From assembly GCA_040218145.1 (NCBI GenBank), contig JAVJQK010000033.1, positions 62,001 to 126,000 on the forward strand: a DNA stretch of 64,000 bases, given 5' to 3'. The notes below the pieces were generated by a model. The model saw only the letters and a program-made list of their open reading frames with translations. It was not told where the DNA came from and ran no database searches. A program made the position numbers and the translations under genes. Numbering within the stretch: position 1 is the first letter of the stretch; every line of letters starts with the position of its first letter. The stretch is from Sandaracinaceae bacterium. Lineage in GTDB: Bacteria > Myxococcota_A > Polyangia > Polyangiales > Sandaracinaceae. Below are positions 24,201 to 32,836 of this stretch, one piece after another.

Positions 24201-25223
24201 ATGACGTCCGACGCTGCATCCATCGCCTGGTACCTGCATCGCGCCTCTCCCTCGAGCGCCATCGAATGGCCCGAGGGCACTCAGGCCGACTCACCACCCG
24301 ACTACCCCACCCGTCTGCCGACCTCCGACCTGGCGCGGCTCTTCGAGCAGGCCGGCCAGGGCAACCCCACCGCCGCGACCCGCGCCGGGATCGAGGCCGG
24401 TCGCAAGCCGGTCACCGCGCTCCCGCTGTTGGTCCGCGCGAGCGCTCGCGCCGCAGACGCCGCCGACGCCGCCAGCCAGTTCTGGAGCGCCTTCAGCGGT
24501 AGCACCCGGCTCGAGAGCCGGACCGAAGGCGACCGCTGGGAGCTCGTGCTCGTCGAGAGCTGGCGCGAGCGGAGCCGCGGTCAAGACATGTTCCTTCAGT
24601 ATCTCGTGGGCAGCCTCGTCGGCGCGCTCGCCGAGCACAGCGCGGGCGCGGTTCAGCCCCGCGAGGTGCGCCTGCCCGGAGCGTCGCAGCCCGGCGACGG
24701 CGAGGTCTCGCGCGCGCTCGGTGTCCCGGTCCACCGGGGCTCGGACCTGACCCGGATCGTCTACGACCGGAGCGCGCGTGGCGTGGCGCTGCGGACCTCC
24801 GACCCGCTGGTCTCGACCTTCCTCTCGGCGGAGCTCCATCGCGCCATCGCGCGCCTTCGCCTCGCCGTCACCTGGCAGATCGACGAGCTCATCCGCGAGA
24901 ACCTCTCGGAGGGCCTCGGCATGCGGGAGGCGGCCAAGCACCTCGGGCTCAGCGAGCGCACGCTCCGTCGGCGCCTGGACGAGGAGGGCACCTCGTTCCG
25001 CGAGCGCCTCGACCACGTCCGCCGGGGTCGCGCGCTCGAGCTGCTCTCCGACCACGACGTGCAGACGGTGGCTCGCCAGCTCGGCTTCGTGGACGCCCGC
25101 TCGTTCCAGCGCGCCTTCCGCCGCTGGACCAAGATGACGCCGCTCGAGCACAAGCGTCGGCTGCGCGCCTCGGCGCGTCAGGCGCCGATGGTCGCCCGCG
25201 CGCACGTGGAAGCCGCGCAGTAG
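24201..25223 (+). CDS. AraC-family transcriptional regulator
   Basis: The 340-residue protein has a C-terminal pair of helix-turn-helix motifs of AraC type (about residues 233-320). The first is GLGMREAAKHLGLSERTLRR. The second is VQTVARQLGFVDARSFQRAF followed by RRWTKMTPLEHKRRL. The N-terminal ~200 residues resemble the variable effector-binding domain of the OruR/ArgR-like subgroup rather than a cupin arm. ATG 24201 is the most likely start; the frame remains open upstream but includes the terminator region. No strong ribosome-binding site is seen. Its regulon is not evident, and the unknown gene downstream is convergent. Confidence 0.85.
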   Translation: MTSDAASIAWYLHRASPSSAIEWPEGTQADSPPDYPTRLPTSDLARLFEQAGQGNPTAATRAGIEAGRKPVTALPLLVRASARAADAADAASQFWSAFSGSTRLESRTEGDRWELVLVESWRERSRGQDMFLQYLVGSLVGALAEHSAGAVQPREVRLPGASQPGDGEVSRALGVPVHRGSDLTRIVYDRSARGVALRTSDPLVSTFLSAELHRAIARLRLAVTWQIDELIRENLSEGLGMREAAKHLGLSERTLRRRLDEEGTSFRERLDHVRRGRALELLSDHDVQTVARQLGFVDARSFQRAFRRWTKMTPLEHKRRLRASARQAPMVARAHVEAAQ

Positions 25224-25229
25224 AGGGGA

Positions 25230-25940
25230 TCAACCCGAGGCGTGGCGCGCCTCGAGGATCCGGACGTTCTCCGCGAGGCGGGCGTCGAAGGCCTCGAGGA
25301 AGGCGCGCGCCTCGGGCGTCTCCAGGGCGGCGCCGAGCTTCGCCGTCCCGCGCTTCATCGCGTCGTCGTCCGCCTCGGACAGCCCCTCGGTCGGATCGGC
25401 GCCTGCGCCGCCGCGGCGGAGTCGCCTGACCGCGTGCCACGCCGCCTTGGGGAGGCCCGACACCCCACGAAGCGCCTTCATCAGCAGCCCCTGCAAGAGC
25501 TGCATGTCGGTCCCGGCCACGGCGTTGTCGAAGGCCGATCGCAGCAGAGACGCCTCCTGGAGGCGCGCGGGAGGGTCGGTCGCGTCGGCGAGTCGACCCG
25601 CCTCGAGCCAGCCGTCGAGGGCGCGGCCCAGCAGGACCGCGTCCGTCAGGTCGCGGGTGAGGTAGCGGAGCGCGAAGAGCCAGGTCAGCACCTTCTTGAC
25701 GGGGAAGAGGAGGAGCTTCACCGCCGAGAGCAGGCAGCCGTACAGGCAGCCGTGCGGGTCGGCGTAGAGGGGCGCGACCTGCTTCGAGGGGAAGCGCCGC
25801 CCGTGCGCGCTCAGCGTCTTGTCGACCATCAGCCGGCGCGCGCGGTCGCCGAGGAAGTCGTCCAGGAAGGGGACCGGCGTGAGCCGGGCGGCGGAGGCGA
25901 GGAGGCCGCAGGTCAGTCGCAGATGAAGGGTCCGCTCCAT
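25230..25940 (-). CDS. Conserved-looking protein of unknown function
   Basis: The product has 236 residues with no recognised domain. Residues about 60-95 contain a hydrophobic patch with paired basic residues (GCLYGCLLSAVKLLLFPVKK), compatible with a membrane-associated amphipathic helix or one membrane segment. The front resembles a motif seen in uncharacterised proteins, FLDDFLGDRARRLMV. The C-terminal third is charged and helical. The start ATG 25940 follows a stretch containing three 13-bp repeats. It converges on the AraC-type regulator with a 6-bp gap. Codon use is ordinary, so a real gene is likely; function unknown. Confidence 0.65.
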   Translation of the reverse strand: MERTLHLRLTCGLLASAARLTPVPFLDDFLGDRARRLMVDKTLSAHGRRFPSKQVAPLYADPHGCLYGCLLSAVKLLLFPVKKVLTWLFALRYLTRDLTDAVLLGRALDGWLEAGRLADATDPPARLQEASLLRSAFDNAVAGTDMQLLQGLLMKALRGVSGLPKAAWHAVRRLRRGGAGADPTEGLSEADDDAMKRGTAKLGAALETPEARAFLEAFDARLAENVRILEARHASG

Positions 25941-25973
25941 GCGTGTTCAGGGTACCCAAACCCCGACGCGCCC

Positions 25974-26012
25974 GGTTGATTCCGCAGGTTGATTGCGCAG
26001 GTTGATTCCGCG
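25974..26012. repeat. Three tandem 13-bp repeats
   Basis: The unit GGTTGATTCCGCA occurs three times in a row (25974-25986, 25987-25999, 26000-26012) with one or two changes. It lies just after the PAS-like gene's 3' end and upstream of the unknown gene, so it could be a binding site array for a regulator of the latter or a chance minisatellite. Confidence 0.6.
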
Positions 26013-26023
26013 CGGGGCGCCGC

Positions 26024-26557
26024 TCAGGCGCCGCGGCCGATGTCGGTGCGGCAGCGCGCGCAGACGGAGTAGACGACCGCGGCCTCGGTCGGGAGGCGCC
26101 CCTCGGCCGCCGCGTCGCTGGCCTCGCGCCACTCGGCGTCGAGCTTCACCCGGTTGCACATGCTGCAGCGCACGAGCGCGTCGGGGCCTCTCCGGTAGTG
26201 GAAGCGCACCCCCGGCGTCATGCGCTCCTCCCGGAGGATGCGGTGCTCGAGCCGGACGCGATCTCCGTCACGGGACAACCGCATCTCCATGTGGCGGCGG
26301 TGCGTGGGGGAGTCACAGCGATAGCGCCGCACGAGGGTCTTGCCGTGCGTGCGCACCGCGCCGAGGAGCGTCGAGAGCAGCATGCGCGTGGCGTCGCCCT
26401 CGATGAACGACCACAGAGTGCGCCCGAGCACGAGGTCGCGGAGCACGGCGCCGCCGTCGTTCTCCCGCGCGAAGCCGTCCCAGCCGCCGCTCACGTCCGT
26501 CACGACGTCGTGGTCGTCCACCCAGTAGACGACCGTCTCGCCGACCTGCTCTCTCAC
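26024..26557 (-). CDS. PAS-like sensor protein with C-terminal double CxxC
   Basis: The N-terminal part (VGETVVYWVDDHDVVTDVSG, ENDGGAVLRDLVLGRTLWSF) resembles the start of a PAS domain. The middle (HRRHMEMRLSRDGDRVRLEH) fits PAS strands. The C-terminus holds CSMCNRVKLDAEWREA and SVCARCRTDIG. Two CxxC pairs around a linker are a pattern seen in stand-alone PAS proteins and may bind zinc. GTG 26557 gives 177 residues; the frame stays open upstream through the SDR gene. It lies 17 bp downstream of that SDR gene on the same strand, so the two probably form an operon. The signal sensed is unknown. Confidence 0.65.
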   Translation of the reverse strand: MREQVGETVVYWVDDHDVVTDVSGGWDGFARENDGGAVLRDLVLGRTLWSFIEGDATRMLLSTLLGAVRTHGKTLVRRYRCDSPTHRRHMEMRLSRDGDRVRLEHRILREERMTPGVRFHYRRGPDALVRCSMCNRVKLDAEWREASDAAAEGRLPTEAAVVYSVCARCRTDIGRGA

Positions 26558-26574
26558 CCGGAGCTCTCTAGGTC

Positions 26575-27408
26575 CTATCTCCCGGACAGCCACTTCGAGA
26601 TGCGCGGGCTCCGCGTCATCTTGCCGACGAAGTCGTGGAAGCCCTGGCCGAGCAGGCGCTTGGCCCGCCACATGACCTTGCCGTCGGCCTGGGGGACCAC
26701 GTAGAGGTCGCCTCGCTCGAGGCCCCTGAGCGCCACGTCCGCCACCGCCTCGGCCGTCCACTTGGACTTCGTGACCAGCTTCTCGGTCTGCGCGCGGAGC
26801 GCCTCGTCGGCGCGGGCGCTCTCGTGGATGCGGGTCCGGAAGAACGTCGGGCACAGCGCCGTGACGTGCACGCCCGTCCCGTCCAGCTCGCCGTAGAGGG
26901 TCTCGCTCAGCGCGACCACGCCCGCCTTCGTGACGTTGTAGGGGCCCATCATCGGCGCCGAGAGCAGCCCGGCCGCCGACGCGACGTTCAGCACCCAGCC
27001 GTGCCCCTGCTTCCGCATGCGCGGGACGAACGCGTGGCAGCCGTGGATGACGCCGTAGAGGTTGATGTCGATCTGCCAGCGCCAGTCCTCGAGGCTCACG
27101 ACGCCGACCGCGCCCGCCACGGCCACGCCGGCGTTGTTGACGAGGATGTCGGTCCCGTCGAACGCCTCGTCCGCCCGGGCCGCGACCGCCTCGACCTGTT
27201 CGGGATCGCGGACGTCGCAGATCATGGTCACGACCTCGCCCCCTTCCGCGCGAGCCAGCTTCGCGGTCTCTTCGAGCCCCGCTTCGTCGACGTCGCTGAG
27301 GACCAGGCGCGCGCCGCGCGCCGCGAGCCGGAGACTGATGGCGCGACCGAAGCCGCTGGCCGCGCCGGTGACCGCGGCGCGGGGCCGCGAGGGGAAGGTC
27401 TGCGCCAT
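26575..27408 (-). CDS. Short-chain dehydrogenase/reductase
   Basis: This is a classical SDR of 277 residues. AAVTGAASGFGRAISLRLAA is the TGxxxGxG nucleotide-binding loop. VLSDVD at the end of the second strand favours NAD over NADP because of the Asp. ILVNNAGVAVAG is the NNAG motif. VASAAGLLSAPMMGPYNVTK contains the catalytic Ser and YxxxK. After residue 200 the tail (KLVTKSKWTAEAVADVALRG, MWRAKRLLGQGFHDFVGKMT) is basic, as in membrane-associated SDRs of lipid metabolism. It is divergent from the chemosensory cluster and likely co-transcribed with the PAS-like gene. Its substrate cannot be named. Confidence 0.87.
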   Translation of the reverse strand: MAQTFPSRPRAAVTGAASGFGRAISLRLAARGARLVLSDVDEAGLEETAKLARAEGGEVVTMICDVRDPEQVEAVAARADEAFDGTDILVNNAGVAVAGAVGVVSLEDWRWQIDINLYGVIHGCHAFVPRMRKQGHGWVLNVASAAGLLSAPMMGPYNVTKAGVVALSETLYGELDGTGVHVTALCPTFFRTRIHESARADEALRAQTEKLVTKSKWTAEAVADVALRGLERGDLYVVPQADGKVMWRAKRLLGQGFHDFVGKMTRSPRISKWLSGR

Positions 27409-27504
27409 GCGTTGGCTGTAGCACGCCCGCTTCGGCCATCGAAGGCAGGGACCGCTCTCAAGGATCGGCGCGGCTCCGCCGTTGATCCGCCCGAACCCTC
27501 ATGC

Positions 27505-27511
27505 GGGAGAG
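27505..27511 (+). promoter_or_regulatory. Ribosome-binding site choosing the CheY-like start
   Basis: GGGAGAG lies 6 bp before ATG 27518 but directly against ATG 27512, so the second ATG is the better start. Confidence 0.45.
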
Positions 27512-27517
27512 ATGAAA

Positions 27518-27874
27518 ATGAAGGTCCTCGTCGTAGACGACAGCAAGGCCATGCGGATGATCGTCCGCCGCGCGCTTCGGCAAACCGGTCTCGATCTCGA
27601 CGTCTCGGAGGCGGAGAACGGCCAGGCGGCGTTCCACCAGCTCACCGAGACGCGATTCGACTTCGTGCTCAGTGACTGGAACATGCCGGAGATGAACGGC
27701 TACGAGCTGCTCCAACGCATCAAGGCGGAGGGCATCCCCGTCAAGCTCGGCTTCGTCACGTCGGAGAGCACCGACGAGATGCGGTCGCAGGCGCGCTCCG
27801 CGGGCGCGGAGTTCCTGATCTCCAAGCCGTTCACCCCCGAGATCCTGAGCGAGCGCCTCTCGCCCTACGCGTGA
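27518..27874 (+). CDS. cheY: CheY-like single-domain response regulator
   Basis: The 118-residue receiver domain stands alone. MKVLVVDDSKAMRMIVRRAL contains the acidic pair. VLSDWNMPEMNG holds the phospho-acceptor Asp. FVTSESTDEM supplies the conserved Thr/Ser and ISKPFTPE the conserved Lys. All active-site residues are present, so phosphorylation by the cluster's CheA is likely. It opens the chemosensory cluster, and its stop overlaps the GTG of the MCP-rhodanese gene (GTGA). The output could be a flagellar switch, a motility motor or another process; nothing in the window decides this. Confidence 0.9.
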   Translation: MKVLVVDDSKAMRMIVRRALRQTGLDLDVSEAENGQAAFHQLTETRFDFVLSDWNMPEMNGYELLQRIKAEGIPVKLGFVTSESTDEMRSQARSAGAEFLISKPFTPEILSERLSPYA

Positions 27875-28926
27875 GTCAGATGGCGCGCACCGGCACCGAC
27901 GACGCCGTTCGCCAGGTCTCTGCCCACTCGCACGAGCAAGCGCGGGTGATGGAGGAGGCGGCACGGGCCGTGTCCGGGATGGCCGAGATGAGCGCGCGCA
28001 TCGAGGAGCTCAGCCGCACCGCGTCACACCTCGCGGAGGAGGCGAACGGGCAGGCTTGCGAAGGCCGCACCGAGCTCGACCGGCTGAGCACGGTCGTGGG
28101 TGAGCTGGACGGCCTGCACGCGGAGCTCGGGGAGCTCGCCCGGAGCGTGCGCGCCATCCAGGAGCGGTCGCGGGCGATCCAGCGCTTCGCGGCGCAGGCC
28201 CGGATGCTCGCGCTCAACGCGCAGATCGAGGCCGCCCGCGCGGGCGACCGCGGCAAGGGCTTCTCGGTCGTCGCGGTGGAGATGCGCGAGCTCGCGAACT
28301 CCTCCCAGGAGGCCGCGCAGGAGATCTCCGACGCCGTCGACGATGGCGCGGGGCGCATCGAGGAGCTGCGCGGGCACGCGGGCGAGCGGACCCGCGTGGT
28401 GCGCGAGGCGGTCGGGAGCTCGCGGCGCGCGTTCGAGCTGATCGCCGACGAGGTCCACCGCATCGCGGAGGCCAACCACACGATCGCGCGCACCACCCTC
28501 GAGCAGGCGTCGCTGACGCGCGCCACGAGCGAGAGCCTCCGCGAGCGCTCCGAGCGCGCGAGCGGGCGGGCGGCGGAGGTCGAGTCCCTGCTGGCCGGCG
28601 AAGAGATCCCCGAGCTGACCCCCGAGGAGGCCTACGGCGCGCTCTCGCGCTTCGAGGTCATCGACGTTCGCGATCGCAAGGAATACGTGGACGAGCTGGG
28701 CCACATCACGGGCAGCCGATGCATCCCCATCGGGGATGAGTTGAAGGCCGCCCTGTCCGACCTGGACCCCTCGAAGAAATACCTGTTCGTGTGTCGTAGC
28801 GGGGGTCGGAGCCTCCGCGCCGCGCGTCTCGCCCAGGCCGCTGGGCTCCATTCATCCCACAACCTGACCGGGGGGATGCTGCGCTGGAACGAGGCGCGGC
28901 TCCCGGTGACGAAACGCGCCGCTTGA
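27871..28926 (+). CDS. Soluble methyl-accepting-type signalling protein fused to a rhodanese domain
   Basis: Residues ~1-240 are helical coiled coil with the MCP tip sequence AQARMLALNAQIEAARAGDR and GKGFSVVAVEMRELANSSQE, the part that binds CheA and CheW. No membrane segment occurs, so it is cytoplasmic. Residues ~247-347 form a rhodanese domain: FEVIDVRDRKEYVDELGHI and YLFVCRSGGRSLRAA, with Cys308 in the active loop, then NLTGGMLRWNEARLPV. Rhodaneses bind sulfane sulfur as a cysteine persulfide, so the fusion could sense sulfur or redox state and pass it to the Che complex (inference). It is coupled to cheY through GTGA; ATG 27880 is a possible later start. The fusion is uncommon as far as I know. 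Confidence 0.85.
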   Translation: MSQMARTGTDDAVRQVSAHSHEQARVMEEAARAVSGMAEMSARIEELSRTASHLAEEANGQACEGRTELDRLSTVVGELDGLHAELGELARSVRAIQERSRAIQRFAAQARMLALNAQIEAARAGDRGKGFSVVAVEMRELANSSQEAAQEISDAVDDGAGRIEELRGHAGERTRVVREAVGSSRRAFELIADEVHRIAEANHTIARTTLEQASLTRATSESLRERSERASGRAAEVESLLAGEEIPELTPEEAYGALSRFEVIDVRDRKEYVDELGHITGSRCIPIGDELKAALSDLDPSKKYLFVCRSGGRSLRAARLAQAAGLHSSHNLTGGMLRWNEARLPVTKRAA

Positions 28927-28939
28927 GGAGCCACGACAG

Positions 28940-30154
28940 ATGAGCCACGCCGCCGCCAGAGACGAATCGGGCGTCGCCGTCCTGCTCGGGCGTCGCCCGA
29001 TGTTCGGCCCCGACCTCGAGACCACCGCCTACCGCCTCCTCTACGCCGGCGTGCCGGAGCCCGGTGGGGCGGAGCGCATGACGGCGGAGGTCGTCGTGCG
29101 CGCGATGGTCGACTTCGGGATCGAGCGCATCTGCGAGGACAAGCCCGCGGTGATCAGCTTCCCGCGGCCCTTCCTCGTGGGTGACCTCCCGATGGCCGTG
29201 CCGCGACACAAGGTCGTGGTGCGCGTCGCGCCGGACGTGGAGCCCGACGTCGAGGTCGTTCGTGGTCTCGCGGCCATGAAGGAGGCGGGCTTCCGCATCG
29301 CGCTCAGCAGCCCCCCGCTCGGCCCGCTGGCGGGAGAGATGAAGGCGGCGGCGTATCTGGTGGAGATCCCCGTGGCGGGTCGCACCCTCGACGAGGTGCG
29401 CGCGAGCGTCGAGAGCGTCGGAGACCTCCGCACGGTGGCGATCGGGGTCGAGTCGTTCACCCAGCTGGGCGACCTGAAGCAGCTCGGTTTCTCGCACTTC
29501 GCGGGTGACTTCCTCGGCAAGCCGCGCCTCCTCAAGACCCGCCGCCCGAGCTCCGGCCGGCTGGCCACCCTGGAGCTGCTCCGCCTCGTCCATGATCCGG
29601 ACGTGACCATCCCTCAGCTCGAGGCGGTGATCTCGAGGGACGCGACGCTCGGCTACCGGTTGCTCCGCTGGGTGAACTCGGCCGCGTGCGGGCTCCCCCG
29701 CCGGATCGACTCCGTCCAGCAGGCGCTGGTCCTGCTGGGGCTGCAGAAGCTCCGGGCCCTCGTGTCGATGGTCGCGCTCGCGTCCCTGACCGACGAGCCG
29801 AAGGAGCTACTCACGCTGTCGCTGACCCGAGCGCGCTGCTGCGAGCTGATCGCGCGAAGGACGGGCGCCGACAGCCCCGACGTCTACTTCACGGTGGGCC
29901 TCTTCTCGCTCCTCGACGCCCTCTTCGGCATGTCGATGGACGCCATCCTCGAGCGCGTGCCGCTCAGCGAGCGCGTCGCCCGCGCCCTCACGTCGGGTGA
30001 CAACGCGGAGGGTCGCATGCTCGCCGTGGTCGGAGCGCAAGAGCGAGGCGACTTCGCGCAGGTGGCCCGTCTCGGCAGCGATCCGCACGCCGTGAGTCTG
30101 ACCTGGGTCGAGTCGATCGAGTGGGCGAGCGCGGCCGGCCGCGAAATGCGCTGA
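28940..30154 (+). CDS. EAL-like/HDOD signalling protein (YuxH type)
   Basis: The 404-residue protein has the two-part plan of YuxH-like proteins. The N-terminal ~200 residues resemble an EAL phosphodiesterase (GRRPMFGPDLETTAYRLLYA at the start, GFRIALSSPP in the middle, FSHFAGDFLGKP at the end). The EAL signature and metal ligands are replaced, so c-di-GMP cleavage is improbable. The C-terminal HDOD domain (about 205-390) begins LELLRLVHDPDVTIPQLEAV, then ISRDATLGYRLLRWVNSAAC and IDSVQQALVLLGLQKLRALV. Such proteins are signal-transduction adaptors. It sits between the MCP-rhodanese gene and cheA, 13 bp after the former, so is probably part of this chemosensory pathway. Confidence 0.8.
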   Translation: MSHAAARDESGVAVLLGRRPMFGPDLETTAYRLLYAGVPEPGGAERMTAEVVVRAMVDFGIERICEDKPAVISFPRPFLVGDLPMAVPRHKVVVRVAPDVEPDVEVVRGLAAMKEAGFRIALSSPPLGPLAGEMKAAAYLVEIPVAGRTLDEVRASVESVGDLRTVAIGVESFTQLGDLKQLGFSHFAGDFLGKPRLLKTRRPSSGRLATLELLRLVHDPDVTIPQLEAVISRDATLGYRLLRWVNSAACGLPRRIDSVQQALVLLGLQKLRALVSMVALASLTDEPKELLTLSLTRARCCELIARRTGADSPDVYFTVGLFSLLDALFGMSMDAILERVPLSERVARALTSGDNAEGRMLAVVGAQERGDFAQVARLGSDPHAVSLTWVESIEWASAAGREMR

Positions 30155-30201
30155 TCGTCGCGGCCACTGTCTCAAGAAGCGACGTGGCCCGCCGATGATC
30201 C

Positions 30202-32400
30202 ATGTCGAGACGCATGGACGAGCTCGAAGAGATCATTCAGTCCTTTCTGGTCGAATCGGCCGAGGGCCTCGCGCAGGTCGAACAAGACCTGGTGTTGCTC
30301 GAGAAGGACCCCGAGGACGGAGAGGCCGTCAAGCGCATCACCCGCGTGCTGCACACGATCAAGGGGACGTGCGGCTTCCTCGGCTTCGAGAACCTCGAGG
30401 AGCTCACCCACGTCGCGGAGTCGACCCTGATCCCCATCCGGGACGGGCAGCGACGCTTCGACACGCGGCTGGCCGACGTGCTGCTCGACGTGGTCGACCG
30501 GATGCGCGGGATCTTCGCGCAGATCGAGACCGAGGGCACCGAGCACCCCCAGCCGCACGACGCGCTCGTCGAGCGGCTGAAGGCGATCGAGGCGGACGAG
30601 CCCGAGCCGGAGACCGAGGCGCAGGCGGCGCCCGAGCCGGTCACGGAGACGGCGGACACGCAGACGGAGGGCCCGGAGGCGGAGGGCACGAAGGCAGAGG
30701 AGCCGACGAGCCCCCCTCCGACGAGCGCAGACCCCAAGCCGCCCGCGGCGATGCACGCCGATCCCGCGCACCGCGGCGACACCACCATCCGGGTCGACGT
30801 CCGCGTGCTCGACCGCCTGATGAACCTCGTCGGCGAGCTCGTCCTGTCGCGCAACCAGCTCGTGCGCAGCGAGCTGCGCGAGACCAGCTCCCACGTCGGC
30901 GCGGCGCTCGCGCGGCTGAGCTCGATCACGACCGAGCTGCAGGAAGGGATCATGAAGACCCGGATGCAGCCCGTGAAGCAGATCTGGGGCAGCGTCCCGC
31001 GCATCGTGCGCGACGTCTCCAAGGTCGCGGGCAAGGACGTGGAGCTCGCGCTCACCGGCGCGGACACCGAGATCGACCGCGGCGTGCTCGACGCCATCAA
31101 GGACCCGCTGCTGCACCTCGTGCGCAACGCCGTCGACCACGGCGTCGAGCCGCCCGACGTGCGCGAGCGGAACGGCAAGCCGCGCGCGGGGACCCTCTCG
31201 GTGCACGCCTACCACGAGAACGGCTTCGTCGGGATCCGCATCAAGGACGACGGCGCCGGCATCGACCCCGGGCGCATCCGCGCCAAGGCGCTCGAGCGCG
31301 GCCTGATCGACGCGGCCGCCGCGGAGCGCATGTCCGACCGCGACCTCGTCTCTCTCATCTTCGCCCCCGGGTTCTCGACGGCCGAGAAGGTGACGAACAT
31401 CTCCGGCCGCGGCGTCGGGATGGACGTCGTCAAGACGAGCATCGAGCGCATCGGCGGCGTGGTCGAGGTCGACTCGACGATCGGCGCTGGGACCACGTTC
31501 CAGATCAAGCTCCCCCTGACGCTCGCCATCGTGCCCGCCCTCGTCGTGCGCGCCGAGGGCGAGCGATACGCGCTGCCACAGGCGACCGTCCAGGAGCTCA
31601 TCCGGATCCGGGAGGGCGCGATCGAGCGCGTGCAGGACGCCTTCGTCTACCGACTCCGCGGGCAGCTGATGCCGCTCGTCTCGCTGGGCGAGATGCTCCA
31701 GCTCCACGGGGGGATCCTCGAGGGCGCCATGAAGAGCGAGCGAGACGGCACGCTCCTGGTGATCAACGCCGACGGCAAGACGTTCGGGCTCGTCGTGGAC
31801 GAGGTCGCCGACTCGGAGGAGATCGTCGTCAAGCCCCTCGGCACCCTCGCGGGTGACCTCGGCGTCTTCGGCGGCGCGACCATCCTCGGCGATGGACGCG
31901 TGGCGCTCATCCTCGATCCCCTCGGGCTCGCCCAGCAAGCGGCCCTGGCGGAGGAGGCGTCCCGGAGCGTGACGGGCACGATGGTCGTCGACGAGGACGA
32001 CCTCCCGTCGGAGAAGGACTCGCTCCTCGTGTGCCTCGAGGACGAGGGCCGACGCGTCGCGTTCCCGCTCGCGCAGGTGGCCAGGCTCGAGGAGGTCGCG
32101 CCCGAAGAGGTCGAGCGCTCGCACGGCCGGCCGGTGGTGCAGTACCACGGGCGTCTCCTGCCGCTGGTGAACGCGGCCGCCGGGCGAGACATGCCGCTGA
32201 TGCACGTCGTCGTGCGCGAGACCCCCGGCGGTCCGGTCGGCGTCGTCGTGCGCGAGGTCCTCGACGTGATCGAGCGGCAGACCGAAGGCGAGCGCGGCAG
32301 CATCGTCGTCGACGGGAAGGTCACCGATCTGCTCGCGCTCGACGACATGATCGCGCGGGAGCGCCCGGAGCTGCTGGACGGAGTCGGAAATGCGGCCTGA
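30202..32400 (+). CDS. cheA: Chemotaxis histidine kinase CheA
   Basis: The 732-residue protein has a full CheA layout. The Hpt domain carries His51 in VLHTIKGTCGFLGF. A Glu/Ala/Pro-rich linker follows (about 120-190). The dimerisation helices start near DTTIRVDVRVLDRLMNLVGE (192). The ATPase contains LLHLVRNAVDHGVEPPDV (near 300), DDGAGIDPGRI and GRGVGMDVVKTSIERIGG. The CheW-like domain begins near 440 (LTLAIVPALVVRAEGERYAL). A second CheW-like segment (about 605-725, LVCLEDEGRRVAFPLAQVAR) follows, an extra over the E. coli form. No separate P2 CheY-docking domain is obvious. Its stop lies 11 bp inside the cheW gene. Confidence 0.93.
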   Translation: MSRRMDELEEIIQSFLVESAEGLAQVEQDLVLLEKDPEDGEAVKRITRVLHTIKGTCGFLGFENLEELTHVAESTLIPIRDGQRRFDTRLADVLLDVVDRMRGIFAQIETEGTEHPQPHDALVERLKAIEADEPEPETEAQAAPEPVTETADTQTEGPEAEGTKAEEPTSPPPTSADPKPPAAMHADPAHRGDTTIRVDVRVLDRLMNLVGELVLSRNQLVRSELRETSSHVGAALARLSSITTELQEGIMKTRMQPVKQIWGSVPRIVRDVSKVAGKDVELALTGADTEIDRGVLDAIKDPLLHLVRNAVDHGVEPPDVRERNGKPRAGTLSVHAYHENGFVGIRIKDDGAGIDPGRIRAKALERGLIDAAAAERMSDRDLVSLIFAPGFSTAEKVTNISGRGVGMDVVKTSIERIGGVVEVDSTIGAGTTFQIKLPLTLAIVPALVVRAEGERYALPQATVQELIRIREGAIERVQDAFVYRLRGQLMPLVSLGEMLQLHGGILEGAMKSERDGTLLVINADGKTFGLVVDEVADSEEIVVKPLGTLAGDLGVFGGATILGDGRVALILDPLGLAQQAALAEEASRSVTGTMVVDEDDLPSEKDSLLVCLEDEGRRVAFPLAQVARLEEVAPEEVERSHGRPVVQYHGRLLPLVNAAAGRDMPLMHVVVRETPGGPVGVVVREVLDVIERQTEGERGSIVVDGKVTDLLALDDMIARERPELLDGVGNAA

Positions 32401-32824
32401 CACCCCCACGCGACAGCTCTGCACCTTCCAGGTCGACGACCTGCTCTTCGGGATCCCCGTGGAGTCGGTGCGAGAGCTGATGAAGCCCCAGCCGATGACC
32501 CGCGTGCCGCTCTCGGGCCACGCGGTCGCCGGGTTGATCAACATCCGCGGCGAGATCGTGACCGCGCTGGATGTCCGACGACGCCTCGGCCTCGCCGGCA
32601 CGGAGACCCCCTCCATGAACGTCGTCCTGTTCGTCCGAGACGAGCTCGCGAGCGTGCTGGTCGACAAGATCGGCGACGTCGTAGAGGTCCACGACGATCA
32701 GTTCGAGCGCCCCCCCGAGACCCTGCGCGGCTCCGTACGCGAGGTGATCCGAGGCGCCTACAAGCTCCCCAACCGTTTGCTGCTCCTGCTCGACGTGCCG
32801 CGGTTCGTCGAGGGGTGCTGCTGA
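32390..32824 (+). CDS. cheW: Chemotaxis adaptor CheW
   Basis: This 144-residue single-domain CheW starts with QLCTFQVDDLLFGIPVESVR. VPLSGHAVAGLINIRGEIVT contains the NxRG-type motif typical of CheW. VVLFVRDELASVLVDKIGDV and LPNRLLLLLDVPRFVE follow. It links receptors to CheA in the signalling array. The start overlaps the end of cheA by 11 bp, and it is 12 bp from the membrane receptor gene, so these are expressed together. Confidence 0.92.
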   Translation: MRPDTPTRQLCTFQVDDLLFGIPVESVRELMKPQPMTRVPLSGHAVAGLINIRGEIVTALDVRRRLGLAGTETPSMNVVLFVRDELASVLVDKIGDVVEVHDDQFERPPETLRGSVREVIRGAYKLPNRLLLLLDVPRFVEGCC

Positions 32825-32836
32825 AAGAGGCCGACC

